From positions 1 to 26,665 of the forward strand of contig CALEYP010000079.1 of NCBI GenBank assembly GCA_937924895.1: a DNA stretch of 26,665 bases, given 5' to 3'. The stretch comes from an uncultured Alphaproteobacteria bacterium (GTDB lineage Bacteria > Pseudomonadota > Alphaproteobacteria > Puniceispirillales > Puniceispirillaceae). Under the pieces are notes generated by a model. That model was not told the origin of the DNA, ran no database searches, and saw only the letters and a program-made list of their open reading frames with translations. The translations under genes and the position numbers were made by a program. This document shows positions 1-7,612 of the stretch, piece after piece; position 1 is the first letter of the stretch, and the number at the start of each line of letters is the position of its first letter.

Positions 1-65
1 ACGCAGCCAGCTGAGCCTGCCCCGATAATGATATAGTCATATTGTTCCTGACTTGTCCCAGCCAT
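1..65 (-). CDS. GMC-family FAD-dependent oxidoreductase, N-terminal fragment
   Basis: Only the first 21 codons are inside the window; the gene continues past base 1. The visible peptide begins MAGTSQEQYDY and runs into IIIGAGSAGC. This is the GxGxxG FAD/ADP-binding beta-alpha-beta start of glucose-methanol-choline oxidoreductases, such as choline or alcohol dehydrogenases, where the form DYIIVGAGSAGC is typical. A purine-rich ribosome binding site (GGGGGAG) lies about 9 bases upstream of the ATG at 63-65, which supports this start. The substrate cannot be determined from the fragment. Confidence 0.75.
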   Translation of the reverse strand, partial: MAGTSQEQYDYIIIGAGSAGC

Positions 66-175
66 AGCCTGATCTCCCCCTATCATGCTCATCATCTTGG
101 CAAGTCAGCAAAAGCACAGCAAGCCTTTGTCAAATCTGGCACCATTTAATGCTGAAACTAGACCGCATTTGCCTT

Positions 176-514
176 TTACGGCGTATCATAGCTGGCAGCT
201 GCCTCACGCCAAGTCTGAACGGCGCTCTCCCAGCTTGGGATGGTGTCTGATTCAAAGCTATGGACCGCCCCGGTTGCAAAGCGCGAAAACTGTCCCATGG
301 CTGTCCGATGAGCACCAGACAACACATAATGTTTCATATGTTTGCGGCTCTTCCAAGCCGTCATCGTATGATACACACCGTCAATTTTCCGTGTCTCACA
401 GAATAGATTTCCCTTGGCCAATGTCGCCTGCCGAAAGGCAGGAATAGCTAGCCAATAAAAACGCAAGCGGCCCCATAAATTATGGGTGCGTAAACCAGTC
501 ACAGAGATAATCAT
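176..514 (-). CDS. ABM-fold protein, DUF3291 / spheroidene monooxygenase-like
   Basis: This 112-residue soluble protein has the look of the dimeric alpha-beta barrel (ABM) superfamily. An N-terminal hydrophobic strand is followed by RFYWLAIPAFRQA, a central YHTMTAWKS strand, and HYVLSGAHRTAM followed by an aromatic-rich tail. In related DUF3291 and spheroidene monooxygenase-like proteins the strand-turn pattern 'tlTlW....M..f...gaHr.aM' is conserved. Its ATG overlaps the stop codon of the upstream gene in an ATGA arrangement, so the two are probably translated together. No carotenoid genes are nearby, so a role in carotenoid oxidation is not supported. It may be a small ligand-binding or monooxygenase-like protein of unknown substrate. 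Confidence 0.6.
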   Translation of the reverse strand: MIISVTGLRTHNLWGRLRFYWLAIPAFRQATLAKGNLFCETRKIDGVYHTMTAWKSRKHMKHYVLSGAHRTAMGQFSRFATGAVHSFESDTIPSWESAVQTWREAAASYDTP

Positions 515-1038
515 TGCCCTAGCCCTGTTTTGAAAGATGGGTCCTGAAACTGGCCTTTATATTTGCCAGCATCTTGCCACAAAATTTCAGCTTTATCTGT
601 AACAAGATAAATTTGTAATTTAGTCTTATCAGCCTCTGATAAGCCAAGCTGTTTAATGACAGGGTCTGCCTCACCAAAATAAGGCATGATGCGTTCATGC
701 AATGACTTATCATAAATGTCACGCATCCCCCCTTTGATAAAAAATTTGGCGATACCGCCTACCTCACCAATAATAGCAACCGCCAGCATCGATACATTCT
801 TTGGCAAATCTGCCTCTGCTGCCAGCCAGCTATCCATTTGCGCTTGCTGATTCCTGTCAAAAGAAACCAGCAAAAGACTGAGCTGTCCCTCGCTTGCCTC
901 AGGCCAAATAATCTCTGTCTTGGCTAATGTTTCGCCAGCTAATTGCGGAAATGTTTGCGCCATTGCTTGATAGGGCAGCATCGCAAGACCTGCCCCCCAC
1001 AAGGCCGCAATCAAAAAACGATAATATCTGTGATACAT
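511..1038 (-). CDS. Exported thioredoxin-like protein of unknown function
   Basis: The 175-residue product starts with a clear signal peptide: basic start MYHRYYR, a hydrophobic core, and a probable cleavage after AMA near residue 27. It is therefore expected in the periplasm. The body has a thioredoxin-fold feel: a strand LSLLLVSFDR around residues 53-62, a helix with QMDSW, and a late strand LQIYLVTDKAEILW. The CxxC motif is absent, and the general pattern vaguely recalls ATP10/TlpA-like non-redox members. It is the first gene of a two-gene unit, and its TGA stop overlaps the ATG of the ABM-fold gene. It is transcribed divergently from the small exported protein at 1162. The fold assignment is an impression from sequence pattern only. 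Confidence 0.55.
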   Translation of the reverse strand: MYHRYYRFLIAALWGAGLAMLPYQAMAQTFPQLAGETLAKTEIIWPEASEGQLSLLLVSFDRNQQAQMDSWLAAEADLPKNVSMLAVAIIGEVGGIAKFFIKGGMRDIYDKSLHERIMPYFGEADPVIKQLGLSEADKTKLQIYLVTDKAEILWQDAGKYKGQFQDPSFKTGLGQ

Positions 1039-1112
1039 AATTCAGGTCCCCTTTCTTGTTGATACTGATAGGGGGGCAAATTGGATTTGCCTTTACCTAT
1101 GCTGGGAATGCA

Positions 1113-1132
1113 CTATCTCTCAATAGAGATAG
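1113..1132. repeat. Perfect hairpin/palindrome in divergent promoter region
   Basis: Arms CTATCTCT (1113-1120) and AGAGATAG (1125-1132) are perfectly complementary around a CAAT loop. The element lies 29 bases before the start of the exported-protein gene at 1162, in the gap between two divergent genes. A run of six T follows, but only after a 6-base interval, so it is a poor intrinsic terminator. An operator or a 5' leader hairpin is as likely. Confidence 0.5.
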
Positions 1133-1161
1133 GCAGCGTTTTTTAGAAGGATGGGCCGACA

Positions 1162-1572
1162 ATGTTATATAAATGGATGCTTGGCCTCGCGCTTCTGATC
1201 GCCCCGTCTTTTGCGACGGCAGAGACACTTGATCTTGATGGGCACTATCAATGCCAAGATGGCGTTGCCACAGGCTTGACCTCTCTTGATAGAGTTTGGA
1301 CGCCAACAGGGGCTGCACCGCAATCACTAGATATCGTCATTGCGGATAATGCGAGCCGTGCTGTTATCGACAAGATTGAATTTGATTGCCAAATTGTGTT
1401 CTTTGAAATCCTAGCCTGCACAACTGGCTTTTATCATTTTTCTGTGAATGTCAGCACGGGGCGTTACACCTATGATAAGAGCTATGGCTATATTCGTGGT
1501 GAAGATCCCAGAGGGGATGCCGAAGCTGTGACGACTAGTCTTGGCGTCTGCCGCCCAGCGACCGGTAGCTAA
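1162..1572 (+). CDS. Small exported cysteine-containing protein, unknown function
   Basis: I do not recognise this 136-residue protein. It has a convincing signal peptide, MLYKWMLGLALLIAPSFATA, with cleavage expected after ATA near residue 20. The mature part holds four cysteines (in HYQCQDG, FDCQIV, LACTTG and GVCRP), enough for two disulfides, which suits a periplasmic or secreted protein. It begins with LDLDGHYQCQDG, reminiscent of small lipocalin-like or beta-rich domains, but this is weak. An AAGGA ribosome binding site lies about 11 bases before the ATG. The next gene begins 3 bases after the stop, so the two form a two-gene unit. Confidence 0.6.
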   Translation: MLYKWMLGLALLIAPSFATAETLDLDGHYQCQDGVATGLTSLDRVWTPTGAAPQSLDIVIADNASRAVIDKIEFDCQIVFFEILACTTGFYHFSVNVSTGRYTYDKSYGYIRGEDPRGDAEAVTTSLGVCRPATGS

Positions 1573-1575
1573 TCA

Positions 1576-1842
1576 ATGGCCGCCTTGCCCCCGTCATCCC
1601 CGACACCCGATATCAGCCATATTATTGAGCTTGCGTGGCGAGATGAGGTAACCTTTGATGATATCAAAGCGCAAACAGGCCTCGCCGAAAAGGACGTCAT
1701 CAAGATTATGCGACGTGAGATGAAGGCCTCATCGTTTCGGATGTGGCGCAAACGTGTGACAGGGCGAAAAACCAAACATGCCCGTTATGCCATGCCACAT
1801 CGTAAGGCTGATTCTCACCCCCTCGAAGAGGATGAGGCATAG
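1576..1842 (+). CDS. DUF2805 / TIGR03643 family protein
   Basis: This 88-residue protein matches the DUF2805 (TIGR03643) pattern closely. It has DISHIIELAWRDEVTFDDI near residues 12-30, then a helix-turn-helix-like stretch, and the family hallmark SSFRMWRKRVTGRKTKH around residues 52-68. The family is widespread and uncharacterised; its basic C-terminal block suggests nucleic acid contact, which is inference. No ribosome binding site is visible. Its ATG sits 3 bases after the stop of the upstream exported-protein gene, so translation is probably coupled. It ends 5 bases from the convergent DMT permease gene, with a shared hairpin at the junction. Confidence 0.8.
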   Translation: MAALPPSSPTPDISHIIELAWRDEVTFDDIKAQTGLAEKDVIKIMRREMKASSFRMWRKRVTGRKTKHARYAMPHRKADSHPLEEDEA

Positions 1843-1862
1843 TCTAGTTAAGATTGTGCCTC
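1834..1862 (+). terminator. Hairpin at convergent gene junction
   Basis: GAGGCA (1834-1839) pairs with TGCCTC (1857-1862). The stem extends inward to 12 base pairs if two G-U wobbles are allowed, leaving a 5-base loop, and is followed by TTT. The wobbles exist only in the plus-strand RNA, so it suits the DUF2805 transcript better than the permease transcript. The T-run is short, so termination strength is uncertain. Confidence 0.4.
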
Positions 1863-2771
1863 TTTGAGTGCTGTGCGCCGTGAGATAATGGTGCCAGCAA
1901 CAGCAATCATCACAAAGCCAGCAAAACTTGTTAATGTGAGCGCCTCACCCCACAAAATAAAGGTCCACAAGCTAGCAAAGATCAAAAGACTATATTCAAA
2001 AATTGCGACATAGCTTGTATCGGCTACCTGATATCCTTTCGTTAGTAAGGTAATGGCAATCACTGACGCTAGTGCCTGCAATGCCATCCATCCCCAAATC
2101 TCTAATGACAGGCTCATCCAGCCACGGAATAAGAAGGGAGCCGCCTGACTAATCTCGTCAGGGAGAGGTGAAATGCCGAATATAAGGGATGCCGCGGCCC
2201 CTGAGAGGCCAATAACAAAGAGGAAATTCATTGTCACAGATAAAGAGCTTTCCTCTGCACACCAGCGACGCGTTACCATTGATGCCATCGCATAAAAGGC
2301 GCCAGCTGCCACAGGCATCAACTGCAAGAGATGAAACCCATTTTGGCCAGGCTGCAGGACAACGACAACGCCGCAAGTGCCAACCGCAACAGCAGAGATA
2401 CGACGCCACCCAATTGGCTCACGGTAAATGAGGGCTGTGAAAAGCAGTACAAAAATCGGTGATGTAAATAGACCCGCTGCAGCTTCTGCGACCGTCATGA
2501 TCGGCAAGGAGCCAAAATAGAGAAACATAGAAATCGTCTGAAGGCAGGTACGGCCTAACACATGATAGGGACGTTGAGGCCATAAGCGAATGCCCATATA
2601 AAGCGCAAAAGGAAGCATTAAACAGGCTGATAGCAATGAGCGGATGGCATGGAACTGGCCCAAACCCATCGCATCTTGGATGAAATAAAATAAATTATCT
2701 GACAATCCCAAAATCGCCATGGCGATCAAGATAAGCACACCGCCATATAATTCTGCTGGTAATGATTTCAT
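1848..2771 (-). CDS. EamA/DMT-family inner membrane permease
   Basis: This is a hydrophobic protein of about 307 residues with roughly ten membrane segments in two EamA repeats, the drug/metabolite transporter architecture. Visible signatures include RSLLSACLMLPFALY in repeat one, FTSPIFVLLFTALIYREPIGWRR at the end of repeat one, and a corresponding FEYSLLIFASLWTFILWGEALT segment in repeat two. The ATG at 2769-2771 is preferred because GAGGG lies 8 bases upstream; a GTG one codon earlier is possible. The substrate is unknown; relatives export amino acids or other metabolites. It is the last gene of the long minus-strand run and converges on the DUF2805 gene. Confidence 0.85.
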   Translation of the reverse strand: MKSLPAELYGGVLILIAMAILGLSDNLFYFIQDAMGLGQFHAIRSLLSACLMLPFALYMGIRLWPQRPYHVLGRTCLQTISMFLYFGSLPIMTVAEAAAGLFTSPIFVLLFTALIYREPIGWRRISAVAVGTCGVVVVLQPGQNGFHLLQLMPVAAGAFYAMASMVTRRWCAEESSLSVTMNFLFVIGLSGAAASLIFGISPLPDEISQAAPFLFRGWMSLSLEIWGWMALQALASVIAITLLTKGYQVADTSYVAIFEYSLLIFASLWTFILWGEALTLTSFAGFVMIAVAGTIISRRTALKEAQS

Positions 2772-2867
2772 CACCTATTCCCTCGCATAAAACCTGAGAT
2801 ACCATGCCTGTAATTAGGGGGATGACGCAAGAATTGGATTGAAAATTTTGTAAAGGGCTAGCAAGCC

Positions 2868-3362
2868 TTAGCTTGATTGTCCGGCCCCTTGCGGAATGGA
2901 AACAGACAAGGTCATAAAACTACCATCATCCGCACCTTGTGTAGCGCGGCCAACAACCCAATCATAAAGATAGGCTTTGCCATCATCTGCTGTGATACGC
3001 ACACGTAATTGGGCCATATCACTGGTTTTATCTATCAGGGTGATTTGGTAATCAGAATGACCCAAAAGAGGCCGATAAGCTGGCAGTGCAAATAACATTG
3101 CAAAACGCTGAATGGGGCCGGTAACGCGTTTATTATCTGGATGTGCAAATCGCCAGACCTGTTCCATCTCAAGGCTGTCTGCGCGGCCCTTCGATAGTTT
3201 CAGGCCGAGCAGCTGGATTTCAACAACCTCTTGCGGTTCAAGATCTGGCGATGGCGCAATAAGATCATCAGACATGCTAGCATGCGGGGTAAAACTACCC
3301 AGTAGGAGGAGACAGACTATCATGAGATGCTTTATCGTCATGTCCTTCATACGAGGGGGCAT
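2868..3362 (-). CDS. Exported DUF4864-type protein
   Basis: This protein of about 164 residues has an N-terminal hydrophobic signal (around MTIKHLMIVCLLLLGSFTPHA) and a body that fits DUF4864. The fit includes a VVEIQLLGLKLS helix, VWRFAHPDNKRVTGPIQRFAMLF, PAYRPLLGHSDYQI and a final YLYDWVVGR segment. The fold resembles cystatin/NTF2-type small secreted domains and its function is unknown. The start is uncertain: ATGs at 3362, 3350 and 3341 are all possible and none has a good ribosome binding site. The signal peptide would be intact from any of them. It lies 22 bases or more after the haloacid dehalogenase gene, in the same direction. Confidence 0.7.
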   Translation of the reverse strand: MPPRMKDMTIKHLMIVCLLLLGSFTPHASMSDDLIAPSPDLEPQEVVEIQLLGLKLSKGRADSLEMEQVWRFAHPDNKRVTGPIQRFAMLFALPAYRPLLGHSDYQITLIDKTSDMAQLRVRITADDGKAYLYDWVVGRATQGADDGSFMTLSVSIPQGAGQSS

Positions 3363-3384
3363 CAAGACTAGATTATGTTGGCCC

Positions 3385-4083
3385 TTAGAGCTGATAGTGG
3401 TCTTGCAAGAGAGGAATGGCCTCTGTCAGTGACGAAATACTATGATGCGGTTTGCCTGGCAGCCTCTCAACAGGCAGTGATTGCCGATTCACCCAAATGG
3501 TCTGAAAGCCATAATAGCTAGCGCCTGCAATATCCCACCCATTCGACGAGAAAAACAAAATCTCATCTGCTGCGGCATCGAACCGTGTGGCCCCCATCTC
3601 ATAAATGACAGCAGATGGCTTAAAGGTCTGATGTAGCTCAACAGATAAGATATCTGTGAGATAGGGCATCAACCCTGCATGTGAAACCGCCTGATCAAGC
3701 ATTGTCTGATTGCCATTTGAGAGGATAGCACAAGGGGTGTTTTGTGCGGCTAAATAAGACAAACAGCCAAGCGCATCCTCATACGGTAAGATATCAGCAT
3801 AGAGCGCTAATAAATCGGCTCGTAACGCTGCATCGCCGGCAAGACCCGTTGCTTCTAAGGCATAATCAAGGGCATCTTGCGTTACCTGCCAGAAAGAGGT
3901 GTAGTCTGTCATCGCAGTGCGCAGCCAGCTATATTCAACCTGGCGAGTTCGCCACAGGTTTGTCAGAGCCTCTGCTTTATCAGCTAATTCTGGATAATGC
4001 TGGCTAGCAACGAGCTGTGCTGTGGCTGATGAAATATCAAGCAAGGTTCCATAGGCATCAAATAAAACAGCTTTGATGGCCAT
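3385..4083 (-). CDS. Type II haloacid dehalogenase (HAD superfamily)
   Basis: This 232-residue cytoplasmic hydrolase would cleave the carbon-halogen bond of L-2-haloacids or act on a related substrate. The sequence shows the HAD nucleophile motif VLFDAYGTLLD with Asp9, a cap-domain region (LATAM/TDYTSFWQVTQDAL), motif II AILSNGNQTML, the lysine motif FKPSAVIYEMG, and motif SSNGWDIAGASYYGF. The last is typical of type II (L-2-haloacid dehalogenase) members, as is DAYGTL. An AAGAGGA ribosome binding site supports the ATG at 4083. Many close homologues are annotated as haloacid dehalogenases without a tested substrate, so the exact reaction is uncertain. Confidence 0.85.
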   Translation of the reverse strand: MAIKAVLFDAYGTLLDISSATAQLVASQHYPELADKAEALTNLWRTRQVEYSWLRTAMTDYTSFWQVTQDALDYALEATGLAGDAALRADLLALYADILPYEDALGCLSYLAAQNTPCAILSNGNQTMLDQAVSHAGLMPYLTDILSVELHQTFKPSAVIYEMGATRFDAAADEILFFSSNGWDIAGASYYGFQTIWVNRQSLPVERLPGKPHHSISSLTEAIPLLQDHYQL

Positions 4084-4105
4084 AATGGTATCCTCTTACG
4101 TATGA

Positions 4106-4435
4106 TTAATCAGCGCCGCGGCAGCCATATTCTGCTTGGGCTTTTCTGCCAGAGATCGCCAGATTGACCATATGAGCTGAATCATATCCTCTTATACGAC
4201 AGGCCTCTGCAGCATTATCTTGGATATCAAGCGGGGCCGAAATCAAAGTGCCATCACCCAGGTCCCATTCGAAAAACAGACTTGGCAAAGCAGGGGCTGT
4301 TTCCTCTTGAGACGCTTCACTAATAGCGGCTTCTTCTTGGGCTGTCACAGGTGGCAAAGATAAAGAACAAGCGCCCAATGTCACTAAGCTGACACATAAC
4401 CCAATGGATACAAATAACTCTTGTCTTATCATCAT
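4106..4435 (-). CDS. Small lipoprotein of unknown function
   Basis: The start is set at the tandem ATG at 4433-4435, because GAGGA lies 7 bases upstream; longer starts lack a site. The product is about 109 residues. It has an N-terminal signal and a lipobox ending LVTLGAC, with the lipidated cysteine near residue 22, so it should be a membrane-anchored lipoprotein. The mature part has an acidic, Ala/Glu-rich spacer, then GDGTLISAPLDIQDNAAEACRIRGYDSAHMVNL, and a second cysteine pair around AEYGCRG. I recognise no family. It sits 22 bases before the dehalogenase gene, in the same direction. Confidence 0.65.
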   Translation of the reverse strand: MMIRQELFVSIGLCVSLVTLGACSLSLPPVTAQEEAAISEASQEETAPALPSLFFEWDLGDGTLISAPLDIQDNAAEACRIRGYDSAHMVNLAISGRKAQAEYGCRGAD

Positions 4436-4503
4436 TGCTCTATCCTCGCTTTGTTGCCGTTTACAGTAAGACAAAGCAAACGAGATTGGCTAGCCCCTAT
4501 TCA

Positions 4504-4523
4504 CAAAAATAGCCCTATTTTTG
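4504..4523. repeat. AT-rich inverted repeat overlapping a permease stop codon
   Basis: CAAAAATAG (4504-4512) and CTATTTTTG (4515-4523) are perfect inverted arms with two bases between them. The right arm includes the TAG stop of the DMT permease gene at 4515. The stem is AT-rich and could act as a weak transcription pause or 3' end structure between the permease and the lipoprotein gene. Its left arm is also part of an ATTCACAAAAAT string (4499-4510) that resembles the motif repeated upstream of coaBC. Confidence 0.45.
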
Positions 4524-5414
4524 CGCTTTGCTTTTGGTTTGCGCCAAGATGAGACCTAGCAAAATCAAACAAAGAGCTCCTAAATGTGTGGCCGTGATTA
4601 CCTCATCTAGCAAACTATATCCCAACAACATCGCCATCGCCGGAATAAGATATCCCACATAAGAGGTAAAAGTTGGCCCGGCACGCGCAATCAATAAATA
4701 GCGAATAGAAAAGGCGAATGCCGTTGGCATTGCGGCCAACCAGATAAGCATGCCCCAGCTCAGAGCTGACCAATCAAACGGCGAGGGTTGCTCAATCACC
4801 AATGCCAATGGCCAGAGGATAAGGGAGGCCACAAACATAGAGCCTGTTGAGATGACAAGCCAATGAATATGCGCAATCTTTCGCACTGTGAGGTTGCCTG
4901 CCACATAACAAAGAGAGGCGAAAATCGTCATAATCTGCGCCACAAGATGGCCTGTACCTAATGTACGAAACCCATCTGATAATAATAGGCCTGCCCCCAC
5001 TAAGCCTAAGAGAATACCAAAGAAACGGCCTCGTGACACATCATCTTGATAGCCCAATGCCCAAGCCCCTATTAGGGTGGCGAGTGGGCCCAATGCCATT
5101 AACAGCCCTGCTAGCGCAGATTCAATTTCTAATTCTGCAAAAGGGATGATGATAAAGGGAAGGGCCGTGCCTACGCCCCCGATCATGAAAAAAGCCCCCA
5201 TATGGTCTTTATAAGTCTGCCAGGGAATGGGCCCTGAGGCTGCAAGCCAAACACCAAGGATGACCGCCGCACCAGAGGCGCGTATCGCAGCAAGTGATAT
5301 TGGCCCTGTATCATAAACAGCAACCTTAATCGCACCAAAGGATGACGCCCATACAAAAGCGATTACTAATAACAGCGCTACATTCACTATGCGAAACCGA
5401 AGCGTCTGTGACAT
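4515..5414 (-). CDS. EamA/DMT-family permease (first of adjacent pair)
   Basis: This is a membrane protein of about 299 residues with ten predicted segments. It begins MSQTLRFRIVNVALLLVIAFVWASSFGAIKVA, where WASSFGAIK is the classic first-helix motif of EamA transporters. Repeat two contains LAAMPTAFAFSIRYLLIARAGPTFTSYVGYLIPAMAMLLGYSLLDE, the usual C-terminal EamA signature. The start at MSQ is chosen over an upstream in-frame ATG because the latter would overlap the preceding gene and give a Cys-rich non-homologous leader. It lies 25 bases after a second EamA gene; the two are full-length paralogues, not two halves. The transported compound is unknown. Confidence 0.85.
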   Translation of the reverse strand: MSQTLRFRIVNVALLLVIAFVWASSFGAIKVAVYDTGPISLAAIRASGAAVILGVWLAASGPIPWQTYKDHMGAFFMIGGVGTALPFIIIPFAELEIESALAGLLMALGPLATLIGAWALGYQDDVSRGRFFGILLGLVGAGLLLSDGFRTLGTGHLVAQIMTIFASLCYVAGNLTVRKIAHIHWLVISTGSMFVASLILWPLALVIEQPSPFDWSALSWGMLIWLAAMPTAFAFSIRYLLIARAGPTFTSYVGYLIPAMAMLLGYSLLDEVITATHLGALCLILLGLILAQTKSKAQK

Positions 5415-5439
5415 ATCTCTTATTTCCCACAATTCATGA

Positions 5440-6330
5440 TTACAGCAGCAACAGCCAAGAGCTGATGACCACACATCCTGCCCCTAGCCACGCGCCAAAA
5501 GGCGGCACAAGTTTGGTTTGCCACCAGATAAAAGGCAGCACCATAACAGGGCTGAGAGAGGCCAATAGTGTCACCTCTGCAATACGGCCTGTTTCTAGCG
5601 CCATTAGCATCAAGGCCACCCCGAAGCTCAGGCCAAAAAAGCCATTCGCTATGATATGAGCTGACATAGACCGCGCACTATTACGAGGCAGCTTATGCGC
5701 TGATTTATCAAAAGGATATATTGCCCATAGGCAAATAGCGGCAAATAACACACGTAGTAATGAGGCAACCCAAGGATCTGCTCCCTCACTCATCACAGGG
5801 CGCAAAATCAAAACACCAGCAGCCTGCCCAAACGCCGCCAACAAACCAGCACCCACCCCAATCCACAACGGAGGTTCGATTGATTCCCAGATATGAGAGA
5901 CGGCCTTTCGTTTGCCATATAACACCGCTAATCCCACACCGACAAAGCCACTCACTGAGGCTAATATCGTTACAAGTGATAAGGCTTCTGAAAGAATAAG
6001 CCACCCCAGCATGGCTGCCATTGGCGCGCTTGTGGCGAATAAAATACCAGTGATCCGCGGCCCAAGGCGGCGCATGGCGACAAAGAGGAAATAATCACCT
6101 AGAACAATCCCGATTAGGCTTGAACCTAAAATAGGTATGATATGGGATGGTACGACCGTCAGAGGCGCACCGGCAATCCAAATCATGGGACAGAGCCACA
6201 AAGCCGCCACCACCATGCGGATCCGGTTAAAATGCAAGGAGCCAAGCGCCCGCGCCGGAGCATGACCAAATAGCCCCGCAATTGTCCAGCTTAACGCGGC
6301 GCCAAGTGCCAAAAGATGCGCTATTTCCAT
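5440..6330 (-). CDS. EamA/DMT-family permease (second of adjacent pair)
   Basis: This 296-residue integral membrane protein has about ten hydrophobic segments and two EamA repeats. It starts MEIAHLLALGAALSWTIAGLFGH and has the repeat-one end ILFATSAPMAAMLGWLILSEALSLVTILASVSGFVGVGLAV. Repeat two has IAEVTLLASLSPVMVLPFIWWQTKLVPPFGAWLGAG. It follows metZ by only 19 bases and precedes the other permease by 25 bases, so cotranscription with metZ is likely. That placement hints at export of a sulfur amino acid or an intermediate, but this is inference from position only. No strong ribosome binding site is seen. Confidence 0.85.
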   Translation of the reverse strand: MEIAHLLALGAALSWTIAGLFGHAPARALGSLHFNRIRMVVAALWLCPMIWIAGAPLTVVPSHIIPILGSSLIGIVLGDYFLFVAMRRLGPRITGILFATSAPMAAMLGWLILSEALSLVTILASVSGFVGVGLAVLYGKRKAVSHIWESIEPPLWIGVGAGLLAAFGQAAGVLILRPVMSEGADPWVASLLRVLFAAICLWAIYPFDKSAHKLPRNSARSMSAHIIANGFFGLSFGVALMLMALETGRIAEVTLLASLSPVMVLPFIWWQTKLVPPFGAWLGAGCVVISSWLLLL

Positions 6331-6349
6331 AAATGGCCAAGCCCTATTT

Positions 6350-7546
6350 CTATGATGATGACCCTGTCAGATGAGACAGTGCCTGATTTAAATCAGCTAT
6401 CAAATCAGTGGCATCTTCTAATCCTACTGATAACCGAATATGGCCATCTGTAATACCTAATTCTGCGCGCGCCTCTGGACCGATATTCATATGAGTTGTA
6501 CTAGCCGGATGACAGGCCAATGACTTTGAGTCACCAAGATTATTCGAGATATCAATAAGTTGCAAATTGTTCAACAACGCAAACGCCGCTTCTTTCCCAC
6601 CCTTGCAAGCAAATGCGATGAGGCTGCCCGCCCCTAACATCTGCCGCTTAGCTAATTCAAATTGCGGATGCGAGGGATGCCCGGGGTAAGACAGGCTATC
6701 AATCGCCTCATGCTGATGTAAGAAATGAGCAATCTCTGTGGCTGATCTTGTTTGTTCTGCCAAACGCAAGGGCAAGGTTTCTACGGCCTTTAGCAATATC
6801 CAGGCATTAAAGGGTGAAATCGCTGCGCCGGTCTGGCGATAAAAGGGCAATAAAGTCTCTGTAATGTAACTTTCACTGCCGAGAACAAGACCGCCTAATA
6901 CGCGTCCCTGACCTTCAATATGTTTCGTCGCTGAATAACAAATAATATCGGCACCAAGCTGTAATGGCTTTTGATAAATGGGAGTGGCGAACACATTATC
7001 GACAATGACCAGCGCCCCTGCTTGATGGGCAAGGTCGCTCACCGCCTCAATATCAACAAGTTGCAAGATAGGATTTGAAGGGCTCTCTAAAAATACCACT
7101 TTGGTCGGTGTGGCAAGCGCTGTTTCCCACGCCGTCAGATCTGTGCCATCCACAAGTGTCACAGATACGCCCCATGCTGGTAGGATTTTTGTTAAAATCG
7201 CATGGCACGCGCCAAATAAAGCACGGCTTGCAACGACTCTGTCCCCTGTTTTCAACAAGGAGGCTAATGCCGCAAAAATTGCAGACATGCCTGTTCCGGT
7301 GGCAAGGCAGGCCTCAGCCCCTTCCAATAAGGCCATCTTCTCTTCAAGCATCGCAACAGTCGGGTTGCCATAACGCGAATAGACATAGCGATTAGCATCG
7401 CCGGCAAAAGCAGCCTCTGCCTCTTCAGCCGTGTGATAGACATAGCCAGAGGTAAGATATAGAGCTTCAGAGGTTTCCTGATTCTCTGAGCGTGATAAAC
7501 CGCCTCTGATTAATTTTGTCTTTTCACCAAATTCTGATTGGCTCAT
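6350..7546 (-). CDS. metZ: O-succinylhomoserine sulfhydrylase
   Basis: This PLP enzyme of the Cys/Met metabolism family would convert O-succinylhomoserine plus sulfide to homocysteine in methionine synthesis. At 398 residues it is the usual length. Family motifs are SRYGNPTVAMLEEKMALLEGAE, the phosphate-contact segment GTGMSAIFAAL, ESPSNP, VDNVFATP, and the PLP-lysine segment CYSATKHIEGQGRVLGG with Lys near residue 208. The form SATKHIEGQGRVLGG is characteristic of MetZ rather than cystathionine beta- or gamma-enzymes. The ATG at 7544-7546 is chosen because AGGTGG lies 5-8 bases before it; an upstream GTG overlaps that site. The 66-base leader does not fit the SAM-II riboswitch consensus. Two permease genes follow closely. 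Confidence 0.92.
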   Translation of the reverse strand: MSQSEFGEKTKLIRGGLSRSENQETSEALYLTSGYVYHTAEEAEAAFAGDANRYVYSRYGNPTVAMLEEKMALLEGAEACLATGTGMSAIFAALASLLKTGDRVVASRALFGACHAILTKILPAWGVSVTLVDGTDLTAWETALATPTKVVFLESPSNPILQLVDIEAVSDLAHQAGALVIVDNVFATPIYQKPLQLGADIICYSATKHIEGQGRVLGGLVLGSESYITETLLPFYRQTGAAISPFNAWILLKAVETLPLRLAEQTRSATEIAHFLHQHEAIDSLSYPGHPSHPQFELAKRQMLGAGSLIAFACKGGKEAAFALLNNLQLIDISNNLGDSKSLACHPASTTHMNIGPEARAELGITDGHIRLSVGLEDATDLIADLNQALSHLTGSSS

Positions 7547-7612
7547 AGGTCCCACCTTTATCCTACTTTAGTCGCACTATGGCATTCTAGTCTTTGTACG
7601 TATCGGTAAACC

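Noticed and set aside
85..447. Plus-strand open frame of 120 codons
   Set aside because: It is antisense to the ABM-fold gene, has no family resemblance or ribosome binding site, and looks like a shadow frame.
1125..1144. An intrinsic terminator ending at the T6 run before 1162
   Set aside because: Six unpaired bases separate the stem from the T-run, and a terminator 18 bases before a start codon would only make sense as a regulated attenuator, for which there is no other evidence.
7547..7612. A SAM riboswitch in the metZ leader
   Set aside because: The 66-base gap lacks the SAM-II consensus elements I know from alphaproteobacterial metZ/metA leaders and is too short for SAM-I.
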